Part shown: positions 1 through 5,741 of the stretch, in pieces
Position numbering within the stretch: the stretch's first letter is position 1
How the letters are laid out: the number at the start of each line of letters is the position of its first letter
Assembly: GCA_964528095.1 (NCBI GenBank)
Contig: CAZGSG010000174.1
Location: 1-12,218 of the forward strand
Length of the DNA stretch: 12,218 nucleotides
Source of the DNA: CAZGSG01 sp964528095
GTDB taxonomy: Bacteria > Bacteroidota > Bacteroidia > Chitinophagales > Chitinophagaceae
Reading direction: 5' to 3'
Notes under the pieces: generated by a model
The model's database searches: none
What the model saw: only the letters and a program-made list of their open reading frames with translations
What the model was told of the DNA's origin: nothing
Made by a program: the position numbers and the translations under genes

Positions 1-1
1 G

Positions 2-475
2 GCCCACCAGGTGCTGGAAAATAATATTTCGCAGGACAAATTGGTATTCATTGGCCTGCAGCCAAGGGGGATTTATCTCTCTGACCGGATTGTGAAGGAG
101 ATCGAACAGCAGGACCCCGCTGAAAGAATATATTATGGCAAACTGGATATCACTTTCTACCGGGATGATATCCGGGAAGGATTGCATGTTGCAAACCAGA
201 CCAGGATTCCCTTTTCGATAGAAGGAAAAAAAGTAGTACTGATCGATGATGTATTATATACAGGTCGTACTATCCGTGCGGCGCTGGATGCATTACTTGA
301 TTTTGGCCGCCCGGAAAAAGTAGAATTATGTGTACTGATAGACCGGCGTTTCAGCCGGCAGTTTCCCATACAACCGGATTATGTCGGAAAGGCCATCGAC
401 TCATTTGTTTCTCAAAAAGTAAAAGTGCGTTGGAAAATAAGGGATGGGGAAGAAGGCGTTGTTATTTCTGAATAA
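2..475 (+). CDS. pyrR: PyrR, bifunctional pyr operon regulator/uracil phosphoribosyltransferase (5' truncated)
   Basis: Type I phosphoribosyltransferase of the PyrR family. Known members sense UMP/PRPP to control pyrimidine biosynthesis genes and can convert uracil plus PRPP to UMP. The frame is open from base 2, so the true start lies before the window. About 157 codons are visible, against roughly 175-180 residues usual for the family, so about 20 N-terminal residues are missing. The GTG at 11 lies inside the reading frame and should not be taken as the start. Two diagnostic motifs are visible: IGLQPRGIYL near the N-terminus, and the PRPP-binding loop VVLIDDVLYTGRT encoded at 233-271. The context supports the call, because pyrB lies 135 nt downstream on the same strand and pyrE is 3.2 kb away. 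Whether it acts by RNA attenuation here cannot be judged, since its own leader is outside the window. Confidence 0.95.
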   Translation, partial: AHQVLENNISQDKLVFIGLQPRGIYLSDRIVKEIEQQDPAERIYYGKLDITFYRDDIREGLHVANQTRIPFSIEGKKVVLIDDVLYTGRTIRAALDALLDFGRPEKVELCVLIDRRFSRQFPIQPDYVGKAIDSFVSQKVKVRWKIRDGEEGVVISE

Positions 476-491
476 TTATAATCCGAAGTGC

Positions 492-583
492 TAAGTTCAT
501 GGTTCATCCTTTAGCTCCCGGACCCGGAACTTAAAACTTTGGATGTTGAACTCAAAACTTTGGATGTTGAACTCAAAACTTTG
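492..583. repeat. pyrR-pyrB spacer: inverted arms plus 2.7-copy 21-bp tandem repeat
   Basis: The spacer 476-610 is non-coding and repeat-rich. A 21-bp unit with core AACTCAAAACTTTGGATG is tandemly repeated as 527-547, 548-568 and a partial copy 569-583; units 1 and 2 differ at one base. A left arm in gttca orientation (TAAGTTC, 492-498) is the reverse complement of GAACTTA (527-533), so the spacer could fold with about 28 nt between the arms. There is no T-tract, so it does not read as a terminator. No TAnnTTTG promoter box was found here. Confidence 0.7.
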
Positions 584-610
584 ATCCCTTTACCCTAACT
601 TCGCTCTTTA

Positions 611-1537
611 ATGAGCCTTTCTACCAAACATCTCCTCGGTATCAGAGATCTCACTAAAGAAGATATTTCCTTATTTCTTCAGACGGCAGAGCAATTCAAA
701 GAAGTTTTACAAAGACCTGTAAAGAAAGTCCCTTCGCTGCGCGATGTGACCATCGTAAACCTTTTCTTTGAAAACTCCACTCGAACAAGGATATCTTTCG
801 AGCTGGCAGAAAAAAGATTATCTGCCGATACCATCAATTTCGCCGCCTCGGGTTCTTCTGTGTCCAAGGGAGAGACGCTCCTGGATACGGTAAATAATAT
901 TCTGTCCATGAAAGTGGACATGGTAGTAATGCGCCATAGCGCCAGCGGGGCTCCCCATTTTTTAGCCAACCATATTCCGGCGGCTATCATTAATGCCGGT
1001 GACGGTGTGAACGAGCATCCCACACAGGCCTTGCTCGATGCCCTGTCTATTAAAGAAAGCACGGGCGGTCTTGAAGGAAAAAAAATAGCAATTATCGGCG
1101 ATATCATGCATAGCAGGGTTGCGCAAAGTAATATCTACCTGTTGAAAAAAATGGGTGCGCATGTTACAGTATGCGGTCCACCCACGCTTATTCCCAAGTA
1201 TATCCGGGAAGCATTTGGTGTAGAGCTGAGTTATGATCTCAAAGAAACACTAGAGTGGTGTGATGTGGCCAATGTATTGCGTATTCAACTGGAAAGACAA
1301 AACCAGGTGCTGTTTTCTTCTTTGCGTGAATATAACCTGGCATACGGCATCAGTCGTAAATTACTGGACGGATTACATAAGGAGATCGTGATCATGCACC
1401 CCGGACCGATCAACCGTGGCGTGGAACTGGATAGTGATGTGGCAGACAGCAAACAATCCATTATTTTGCAGCAAGTAGAAAATGGCGTCGCGGTCAGAAT
1501 GGCTGTTCTTTACCTGCTTTCGAATAATAATAATTAA
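611..1537 (+). CDS. pyrB: Aspartate carbamoyltransferase catalytic subunit
   Basis: Cytoplasmic enzyme of de novo pyrimidine synthesis that joins carbamoyl phosphate and L-aspartate to give N-carbamoyl-L-aspartate. The 308-aa length is normal for the catalytic chain. The carbamoyl-phosphate signature FFENSTRTR is at residues 52-60 (STRTR 56-60). The SKGE loop carrying K86 corresponds to the E. coli 80s loop. R108, H136 and Q139 (in HPTQ) match the carbamoyl-phosphate ligands of the family. The aspartate side shows LRIQLER (R224, Q226) and HPGPINRG (263-270). The ATG at 611 gives the expected N-terminus; no clear Shine-Dalgarno precedes it, as is usual in Bacteroidota. It follows pyrR on the same strand across a 135-nt repeat-filled spacer, so co-transcription is likely but not proved. 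No pyrI regulatory-chain gene is visible. Confidence 0.97.
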   Translation: MSLSTKHLLGIRDLTKEDISLFLQTAEQFKEVLQRPVKKVPSLRDVTIVNLFFENSTRTRISFELAEKRLSADTINFAASGSSVSKGETLLDTVNNILSMKVDMVVMRHSASGAPHFLANHIPAAIINAGDGVNEHPTQALLDALSIKESTGGLEGKKIAIIGDIMHSRVAQSNIYLLKKMGAHVTVCGPPTLIPKYIREAFGVELSYDLKETLEWCDVANVLRIQLERQNQVLFSSLREYNLAYGISRKLLDGLHKEIVIMHPGPINRGVELDSDVADSKQSIILQQVENGVAVRMAVLYLLSNNNN

Positions 1538-1542
1538 GTTCG

Positions 1543-1651
1543 CAGAGTTCAGGGTTGAGGAGTTCATAAGTTCTGAAAAGTAATAAAGCTTCGGTTTTAA
1601 GAACTTACAAACCAAAAACGTTGAACCGCAGACGCTGAACCAGGAACTCTG
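1543..1651. repeat. pyrB-coaD spacer: nested inverted repeats of gttc/gaac words
   Basis: Almost the whole 125-nt spacer (1538-1662) is built of short gttc words in its first half and gaac words in its second half. CAGAGTTC (1543-1550) is the exact reverse complement of GAACTCTG (1644-1651). Inside it, TAAGTTCT (1567-1574) pairs with AGAACTTA (1600-1607), and after one mismatch AAAA (1576-1579) pairs with TTTT (1595-1598). Neither strand has a U-tract after the stem, so a Rho-independent terminator is unlikely. The layout resembles the spacer before pyrB. Confidence 0.65.
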
Positions 1652-1662
1652 AAACTAGCAAT

Positions 1663-2139
1663 ATGTCACGTATCTGTTTATTTCCCGGCACATTCGATCC
1701 CGTAACACTGGGCCATACCGATATTATCAACCGCGCATTGCCATTATTTGATAAGATCATTGTGGGTATAGGGCTCAATGCATCAAAAGCCCCGATGTTC
1801 TCCGCCGATCAACGCCTGCAATGGATAAGAGAGATCTATAAAGATGAACCCAAGGTAGAAGGAGAAGTGTATGAAGGTCTCACCGTGGAATACTGTAAAC
1901 TGATCGGTGCAAGATATATTGTCAGGGGCATTCGCTATGTAAGTGATTTTGAATATGAAAAAACAATTGCAGATGCCAACCGCACATTAGATAATTCTAT
2001 TGAAACGATCTTTCTCACGGGCGAACCAAAATACACTTCAGTTGCCTCGACTATTGTAAGAGATATTATCCGGAATGGTGGCAATGCCAGCCTCTTTTTG
2101 CCGGATATTGTTTATCAGTCATTACCTAAAAAGCAATAA
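1663..2139 (+). CDS. coaD: Pantetheine-phosphate adenylyltransferase (PPAT)
   Basis: Catalyses the penultimate step of coenzyme A synthesis: 4'-phosphopantetheine plus ATP gives dephospho-CoA and pyrophosphate. The 158-aa length is typical of bacterial CoaD (about 160). The nucleotidyltransferase signature FPGTFDPVTLGHTD is at residues 7-20, with T10 and H18 at the positions of the conserved T and H of the (T/H)xGH class. K42 and the RGIR motif (R88-R91) followed by VSDFEYE (93-99) match substrate-binding segments of the family. The C-terminal SVASTIVRDI (126-135) is the usual ATP-binding region. The ATG at 1663 fits the family N-terminus. The stop codon lies 1 nt before the thioesterase ATG, so the two genes are almost certainly co-transcribed. 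CoaD makes a CoA precursor and the neighbour hydrolyses a CoA ester, a loose functional link. Confidence 0.97.
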   Translation: MSRICLFPGTFDPVTLGHTDIINRALPLFDKIIVGIGLNASKAPMFSADQRLQWIREIYKDEPKVEGEVYEGLTVEYCKLIGARYIVRGIRYVSDFEYEKTIADANRTLDNSIETIFLTGEPKYTSVASTIVRDIIRNGGNASLFLPDIVYQSLPKKQ

Positions 2140-2140
2140 A

Positions 2141-2593
2141 ATGTCAATCTGGTTTAATAAAGAACTAACTATAGAACAACTGGAACCGATCGGTAAAGGC
2201 ACAATGGGCGAATACCTTGGCATCCGCTGGACAGAGATCGGTGACAACTATATCAAAGCGACCATGCCTGTTGATGAGCGTACCAGGCAACCTTATGGAC
2301 TTTTGCATGGTGGTGCATCCTGTGTTCTTTCCGAAACTGTTGGCAGCATTGGTTCAGCCATGGTGATCGATCATTCCAAGTTTATTTGCGTGGGACTGGA
2401 GATCAATGCCAATCACGTGCGCAGTGCCAGGGAAGGACATGTTACAGGCATTGCCACAGCTCTTCACCTGGGAGCTAATACACATGTCTGGGATGTGAAA
2501 ATATATGATGACTTACAGAAACTGGTCTGTGTAAGCAGGTTGACAGTAGCGATCATCCCCCGCAAGGAATCATTCCGGCAAGCCAGTCTTTAA
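2141..2593 (+). CDS. Hotdog-fold acyl-CoA thioesterase, MenI/YdiI type
   Basis: A 150-aa single hotdog-domain thioesterase. Its sequence runs closely parallel to E. coli YdiI/MenI (1,4-dihydroxy-2-naphthoyl-CoA hydrolase) as I recall it. There is an N-terminal IWFNKELTIEQL segment, then TMPVDERTRQPYGLLHGGAS (41-60) and CVLSETVGS (61-69). The HGG at 56-58 and the acid E65 are where the family has its active-site loop and catalytic carboxylate. ANHVRSAREG and the terminal SRLTVAI strand also match. A role in menaquinone synthesis is plausible, but PaaI-like general acyl-CoA cleanup cannot be excluded, as no men genes are in view. The start at 2141 is chosen because it sits 1 nt after the coaD stop and begins exactly at the family N-terminus. 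An in-frame upstream ATG at 2075 would bury 22 extra residues inside coaD. The 3' end overlaps the convergent Nudix gene by 24 nt. Confidence 0.88.
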   Translation: MSIWFNKELTIEQLEPIGKGTMGEYLGIRWTEIGDNYIKATMPVDERTRQPYGLLHGGASCVLSETVGSIGSAMVIDHSKFICVGLEINANHVRSAREGHVTGIATALHLGANTHVWDVKIYDDLQKLVCVSRLTVAIIPRKESFRQASL

Positions 2594-3196
2594 AACATCC
2601 ACTATTGAGGGGAAAGAATTGTTTAAATAAGGTGCCAGGTCAGCAATAGCCACCCATTTTATTTCATGAATGTCCTCTTCCGTTTGCGGCACCAGGTCCT
2701 GGTTGCCGGTAGCTATCATAGTATACCAGTGTGATTCTTTGAGAATGAACTTAGTTCCTTCATGATAGGTATGCCAGGTAACCAGCAGGGGAGCGATCAA
2801 TTGCAGTTTTTTTAATCCTGTTTCCTCTTCCACTTCACGCAGCGCACATTCTTCAAGGCTTTCACCCTCATCCAGTTTTCCTTTGGGTAAATCCCATTTG
2901 CCCCTTCGGAAAATAAGCAGGATCTCATTTTTTTCATTCCTCACCAATCCACCTGCGGCCTGTATACGGGTAAATTTTTTAAATAATGCTTTTTGCAGTT
3001 CGTCCATATCAGGGTGTAAAAAAACACCTGCATGTACCTGTGGCTGCTGCATTTCATGGATCATTGATTTGACCGTATGAGGGTCCAGCTCATCAATAAA
3101 TACAGCATCATCGTGGTGAATATAGGACTCGATCAGCGCGTCTCTTTCAGTAGCAAGAAAAAGAGGCTTATCATCAAAATAGATCTTTGTATACAT
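2570..3196 (-). CDS. Nudix hydrolase family protein
   Basis: A 208-aa protein with a complete Nudix box at residues 106-128. G106, E112, R120, E121, E124, E125 and G127 all sit at the positions required by GX5EX7REUXEEXGU, so it should be catalytically competent with Mg2+ for hydrolysis of a nucleoside-diphosphate-X compound. The segment RRGKWDLPKGKLDEGES just before and within the box is typical of Nudix enzymes handling nucleotides or dinucleoside polyphosphates. The substrate cannot be read from sequence. The first 78 or so residues form an N-terminal extension with no recognised domain, common in Bacteroidota relatives. There is no signal peptide. It is on the minus strand and its last 24 nt overlap the end of the thioesterase gene; no terminator separates them. 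No convincing promoter box was found in the 100 nt upstream (3197-3300). Confidence 0.92.
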   Translation of the reverse strand: MYTKIYFDDKPLFLATERDALIESYIHHDDAVFIDELDPHTVKSMIHEMQQPQVHAGVFLHPDMDELQKALFKKFTRIQAAGGLVRNEKNEILLIFRRGKWDLPKGKLDEGESLEECALREVEEETGLKKLQLIAPLLVTWHTYHEGTKFILKESHWYTMIATGNQDLVPQTEEDIHEIKWVAIADLAPYLNNSFPSIVDVLKTGLPE

Positions 3197-3230
3197 ATCG
3201 GTTAAACTTGGGGCAAGCTACATTAATTTA

Positions 3231-3567
3231 AATTCAAAATACAAAACCGGAGTTTGGCGGGGTCTCTAAAATTTGTTTTTACACGGAATCACTGTTGATC
3301 ATTCTTTTTGTTTGTACATGACCATATGCCCGATCTCTTTTTAAAGCCAACTTAAGAATAAGGAGGCACGGATCAATAAGAAATCTCTTATCTATTTTAA
3401 CCCCTCCGTGCCTCCTGGCCTAAAAAATCTCTTCAGATCAAATACCCAAATTCCTCCGTGTTACCGTGTTAAAAACCACTTTAGGCCACTTGTATTCGCC
3501 TGCAATGTTTTCAAAAAAAAATTTACCTGTCAGTTGAATCAAAAATCAAAAATGCAAAACCGGAGTT
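3231..3567. repeat. 24-nt imperfect direct repeats flanking a ~290-bp non-coding segment
   Basis: Positions 3231-3254 and 3544-3567 match at 21 of 24 bases and share the exact 13-mer CAAAACCGGAGTT (3242-3254 and 3555-3567). Between them lies non-coding DNA holding the inverted-repeat element at 3361-3488. Sequence outside the repeats does not match. This could be an insertion footprint, a duplicated repeat word, or a recombination product. The remaining spacer (3255-3360, 3489-3543) shows nothing I can name. Confidence 0.6.
3361..3488. repeat. Intergenic element of two abutting inverted repeats with TCCGTG words
   Basis: Hairpin I: AGGAGGCACGGA (3361-3372) and TCCGTGCCTCCT (3405-3416) are perfect 12-bp reverse complements with a 32-nt loop. 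The loop itself holds ATAAG/CTTAT. Hairpin II starts at the last base of I: TGGCCTAAA (3416-3424) pairs perfectly with TTTAGGCCA (3480-3488). Inside II are further word copies, CCTCCGTG (3453-3460) and CCGTGTT (3464-3470); CCTCCGTG also occurs at 3403-3410. There is no T-tract and no ORF worth keeping. It resembles the ctccgtg/ctctgtg intergenic repeats that I recall from many bacterial genomes, which is inference. Confidence 0.65.
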
Positions 3568-3593
3568 CACTTCCGATTAAGGAGACTATTTTT

Positions 3594-3615
3594 TAATTTT
3601 GCATTTTTAATTTTG
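3594..3615 (+). promoter_or_regulatory. Candidate pyrE promoter -7 boxes (two TAATTTTG)
   Basis: TAATTTTG occurs at 3594-3601 and again at 3608-3615; both fit the Bacteroidota -7 consensus TAnnTTTG. They lie 26-47 nt before the pyrE ATG, a suitable distance. No TTTG-type -33 box is visible at 19-21 bp spacing for either. The first box overlaps the right arm of an inverted repeat, AAAAATGCAAAA (3548-3559) with TTTTGCATTTTT (3597-3608). Because the region is simply A/T-rich, the match could be chance. Confidence 0.3.
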
Positions 3616-3640
3616 AATTATATTCTGATAACTTCGCCAC

Positions 3641-4276
3641 ATGACAGATGCCACAATCGTTGCTGAAAAATTACTCCAGATCAATGCGATAAAATTAAAT
3701 CCTACGCAGCCCTTTACCTGGGCCAGTGGATGGAAAAGTCCTATTTATTGCGACAACCGGCGTGTATTATCCTTCCCATTTATCCGCGATTTTATTAAAT
3801 CGGAATTATGTAATGTCGTATTTGAAAAATACCCGACTGTGGATCTGCTGGCCGGTGTTGCTACGGCAGGAATAGCCTGGGGAGCAATGACCGCCGACCA
3901 GTTAAAACTGCCTTATATCTATGTGCGTCCAAAACCAAAAGAGCACGGACTGGGCAACCAGATCGAGGGGTTTTATGAAAAAGGCCAAAAGGTGGTGGTG
4001 ATAGAAGACCTGGTGTCCACAGGTAAAAGCAGCCTGCAGGTAGTGGAAGTATTACGGAAGGAAGGACTTGAAGTAGTAGGAATGGTATCCATTTTTACCT
4101 ACGGTTTTCCGCAGGCGGCCAGTTCTTTTGCCGAAGCAGGGGTAGATTATTATTCTCTCACCAACTACCCGGTGCTGATCGAACTGGCTTTACGAAAAGG
4201 AATCATCACACCCGACCAGGAAGGTATTTTGTTAAATTGGCGCAACGACCCGGCCAATTGGAAAGGAGTTTTGTAA
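3641..4276 (+). CDS. pyrE: Orotate phosphoribosyltransferase
   Basis: Transfers the ribose-5-phosphate of PRPP to orotate, giving orotidine 5'-monophosphate, the fifth step of de novo pyrimidine synthesis, in the cytoplasm. The 211-aa length is normal. The N-terminal substrate loop reads FTWASGWKSPIYCDNRR (25-41). The flexible catalytic loop RPKPKEHGLGNQ (96-107) contains K100 and H102, corresponding to the lysine and histidine of the family's KxHG. The PRPP-binding motif VVVIEDLVSTGKS is at 118-130. The start at 3641 gives the family N-terminus. It lies on the same strand as pyrR/pyrB but is separated from them by the coaD-thioesterase pair, an opposite-strand Nudix gene and a 444-nt spacer, so it must have its own promoter. 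The HMA-protein gene begins 24 nt after its stop and probably shares its transcript. Confidence 0.97.
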   Translation: MTDATIVAEKLLQINAIKLNPTQPFTWASGWKSPIYCDNRRVLSFPFIRDFIKSELCNVVFEKYPTVDLLAGVATAGIAWGAMTADQLKLPYIYVRPKPKEHGLGNQIEGFYEKGQKVVVIEDLVSTGKSSLQVVEVLRKEGLEVVGMVSIFTYGFPQAASSFAEAGVDYYSLTNYPVLIELALRKGIITPDQEGILLNWRNDPANWKGVL

Positions 4277-4300
4277 ATTGAGGCCAAATCGTATCACCGT

Positions 4301-4684
4301 ATGAAACGTTTTCTAATTACAGCACTGGCCATTACTGGGTTTGCCCTGGCTTCTTTTGCACAAACAAAAGCACTGGAAACCGCCAGGATCAGCACGCCGA
4401 ATGTCCGTTGTGAAGAGTGTAAAAAAAGATTAACTACCTATCTAGACAGGTATGATGGCATCCAGTACCTCAATATCAATTGGCGAAAAGGAGAGATTAT
4501 GGTGAAATACCTGACCGACCGAACCAATATCGAGAATATCAAAACGGCCATTGCCAATGCCGGGTATGACGCGGATGATGTACCGGCAAATCCGGAAGCT
4601 TATCAAAAGCTGCCCAAGACCTGTAAAAAATTTGAAGACGGGGGCGGGCATCCCAAACCCAAACCGCCAGCTCCGGCTCAATAA
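4301..4684 (+). CDS. Secreted heavy-metal-associated (HMA-like) domain protein
   Basis: A 127-aa protein with a clear Sec signal peptide (positive KR, hydrophobic core, likely cut after ASFA at residue 20). It is followed by one ferredoxin-like HMA-type domain at about residues 24-95. The metal site appears as CEEC (C37, C40), a CxxC motif in the position of the classical GMTCxxC loop, here preceded by NVR instead of GMT. The segment IENIKTAIANAGYDADDVPA (76-95) matches the second half of HMA folds. The tail carries one more cysteine (C108) and a His/Pro/Lys-rich end (GGGHPKPKPPAPAQ) that might also bind metal. It resembles periplasmic mercuric-transport/copper-chaperone-like proteins of Bacteroidota; the metal is unknown. 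It lies 24 nt downstream of pyrE and is followed by a strong terminator, so it probably closes the pyrE transcript. No functional tie to pyrimidine synthesis is evident. Confidence 0.85.
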   Translation: MKRFLITALAITGFALASFAQTKALETARISTPNVRCEECKKRLTTYLDRYDGIQYLNINWRKGEIMVKYLTDRTNIENIKTAIANAGYDADDVPANPEAYQKLPKTCKKFEDGGGHPKPKPPAPAQ

Positions 4685-4695
4685 ATTATACCAGA

Positions 4696-4719
4696 CCCGC
4701 CTTACGAGGCGGGCTTTTT
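4696..4719 (+). terminator. Rho-independent terminator after the pyrE-HMA unit
   Basis: A perfect 7-bp GC-rich stem CCCGCCT (4696-4702) and AGGCGGG (4707-4713) with a TACG tetraloop is followed by C and five T (4715-4719). It lies 12 nt after the HMA gene stop. The T-tract includes the last bases of the convergent lipoprotein gene (stop at 4718-4720 on the minus strand). The minus-strand side lacks a T-run, so it works mainly for plus-strand transcription. Confidence 0.9.
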
Positions 4720-5170
4720 ATTGCAATAATTTCCCAGGATTTTGCTTTCCTGAATAATCCAGTGGATAGCTTCGATAGATTCCCGCTTTGCCTACCCGGG
4801 CATTTCCTTTTAATGTGATCGTCACTTCATCGTTTCCAAAAGCGACCAGGGAAAGTTGCAGCATATACTTCATATCAACATTCAGCTTTACCGGCACTAC
4901 AAAATCACTGTTTGCAGGAATTGCGATCGCAGTGTCGACCACAAAATGGCCAAGAAATATACTGTCCATCCAGGCATCCCCCTGCGCCTCTTTTAACCTT
5001 GCCCGCATGTGATTGGGGTTAAAAAAATTCAGGTCAAGAGTGACGGCCGACTTACTCAATGATAGTTTACCAACCCGCACATTTCCGATTCCGTTAAAGA
5101 CTGGTGGCTTCAAATTCCGGCAGGAAACCAGGAGGCTGAGCAATAAAATAAAAGCGGCTATTCTCATCAT
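4718..5170 (-). CDS. LEA14-like (WHy-type) lipoprotein
   Basis: A 150-aa lipoprotein. The N-terminus has a hydrophobic stretch (residues 4-15) ending in the lipobox LVSC, with the lipidated cysteine at C17. It should therefore be anchored in the inner or outer membrane facing the periplasm or surface. The mature part reads as a late-embryogenesis-abundant type 2 (LEA14/WHy) beta-sandwich. The diagnostic signs are alternating hydrophobic strands, the NFFNPN motif (48-53), DSIFLG and the later DFVVPVKLNVDMKYM segment. Such proteins are common in Bacteroidota, with no well-defined role; stress protection is often proposed. Two adjacent Met codons (5170 and 5167) could start it; either leaves the signal intact. 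It converges on the pyrE-HMA unit and its stop overlaps that unit's terminator. No TAnnTTTG box was found in the 150 nt upstream. Confidence 0.85.
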   Translation of the reverse strand: MMRIAAFILLLSLLVSCRNLKPPVFNGIGNVRVGKLSLSKSAVTLDLNFFNPNHMRARLKEAQGDAWMDSIFLGHFVVDTAIAIPANSDFVVPVKLNVDMKYMLQLSLVAFGNDEVTITLKGNARVGKAGIYRSYPLDYSGKQNPGKLLQ

Positions 5171-5741
5171 CCTGCAAAATAGTGAATGCCCGGCTTGCGA
5201 AAAAACGGAGCTGTTAAATACGACCAGGACCTCTTTTTTTCAGCGGGGTGGAGCGGCAGCGTTCCTCTTCAGGTTTTTAGAGTCGGGCGCTGGGAGAGCG
5301 CTTCAAATTATTTTTGGTACTCAAATGGGTTTTATTTTTAAGATAATTTATTTAGTAAATGGATGAAATCGGAGAGAAGATTTTTTGGCTAACTTAGTTA
5401 GCTTAATATTTTATATTAAGTGGATGGTTTTTAAATAATAATGAAGTCTAACTTTAATTAAAATGTATTATAAGATTGCCGTAAAATCGGCGAAACTATA
5501 CCAGTATTTCAATTTTCGGAAAATTTTCTATTTACATGTATTAATTAATTGATTTTAAGACATATGTAGATTTTTATTGAAATTAAAAAGAATATAAGAT
5601 GAAGAGTTGTGAATTGCTGATATATGTGTAGCTGTTTGCTGAGCATAAAAAAGCATAAATACCGGCCTTCTTCGCCCCTTTTTGAATCTGCCCTTTTTTT
5701 ACATTAAATTCGTTTCTCTTCTTCAATCAGGACTGGACCGC
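5171..5741. other. Non-coding divergent spacer, AT-rich from about 5300
   Basis: This 571-nt spacer separates the divergent lipoprotein and adhesin genes. The first 130 nt have ordinary composition and hold a small hairpin GCGCT/AGCGC (5287-5291 and 5297-5301). A TAnnTTTG match, TATTTTTG, is at 5309-5316 on the plus strand, some 430 nt before the adhesin ATG. From about 5300 to 5640 the DNA becomes strongly A/T-rich. It holds the paired palindromes at 5388-5420, a tacatgta palindrome near 5533 and a GCATAAA direct repeat 10 nt apart near 5643 and 5653. No credible coding region was found in it on either strand. Confidence 0.6.
5388..5420. promoter_or_regulatory. Two abutting palindromes upstream of the adhesin operon
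   Basis: GCTAAC-TTA-GTTAGC (5388-5402) is a perfect 6-bp dyad with a 3-nt centre. It meets CTTAATAT-TTT-ATATTAAG (5402-5420), a perfect 8-bp dyad with a 3-nt centre. They share base 5402 and lie about 320 nt before the adhesin start. They could be binding sites for a dimeric regulator or a DNA-structure signal; the regulator is unknown. In A/T-rich DNA the second could arise by chance, the first less easily. Confidence 0.4.

Noticed and set aside
527..583. Short tandem repeat considered as a CRISPR array
   Set aside because: The 21-bp units are directly adjacent with no spacers, there are fewer than three copies, and no cas gene is nearby.
2075..2140. Upstream ATG as the thioesterase start
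   Set aside because: It would add 22 residues encoded inside coaD in another frame; the family N-terminus fits the ATG at 2141 exactly.
3408..3596. 62-codon plus-strand reading frame in the pyrE upstream spacer
   Set aside because: It runs through the inverted repeats, shows no family resemblance and has no start signal; it is a by-product of non-coding DNA.
5287..5301. GCGCT/AGCGC hairpin considered as a terminator
   Set aside because: The stem is only 5 bp and no T-run directly follows; no plus-strand gene ends just before it.
5013..5366. 117-codon plus-strand reading frame across the lipoprotein start and spacer
   Set aside because: Its first half is antisense to a convincing lipoprotein gene and the rest is low-complexity; no domain or signal is recognisable.
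5682..5741. TTG start 20 codons before the adhesin ATG
   Set aside because: The ATG at 5742 begins a normal signal peptide; the extension would place it internally.
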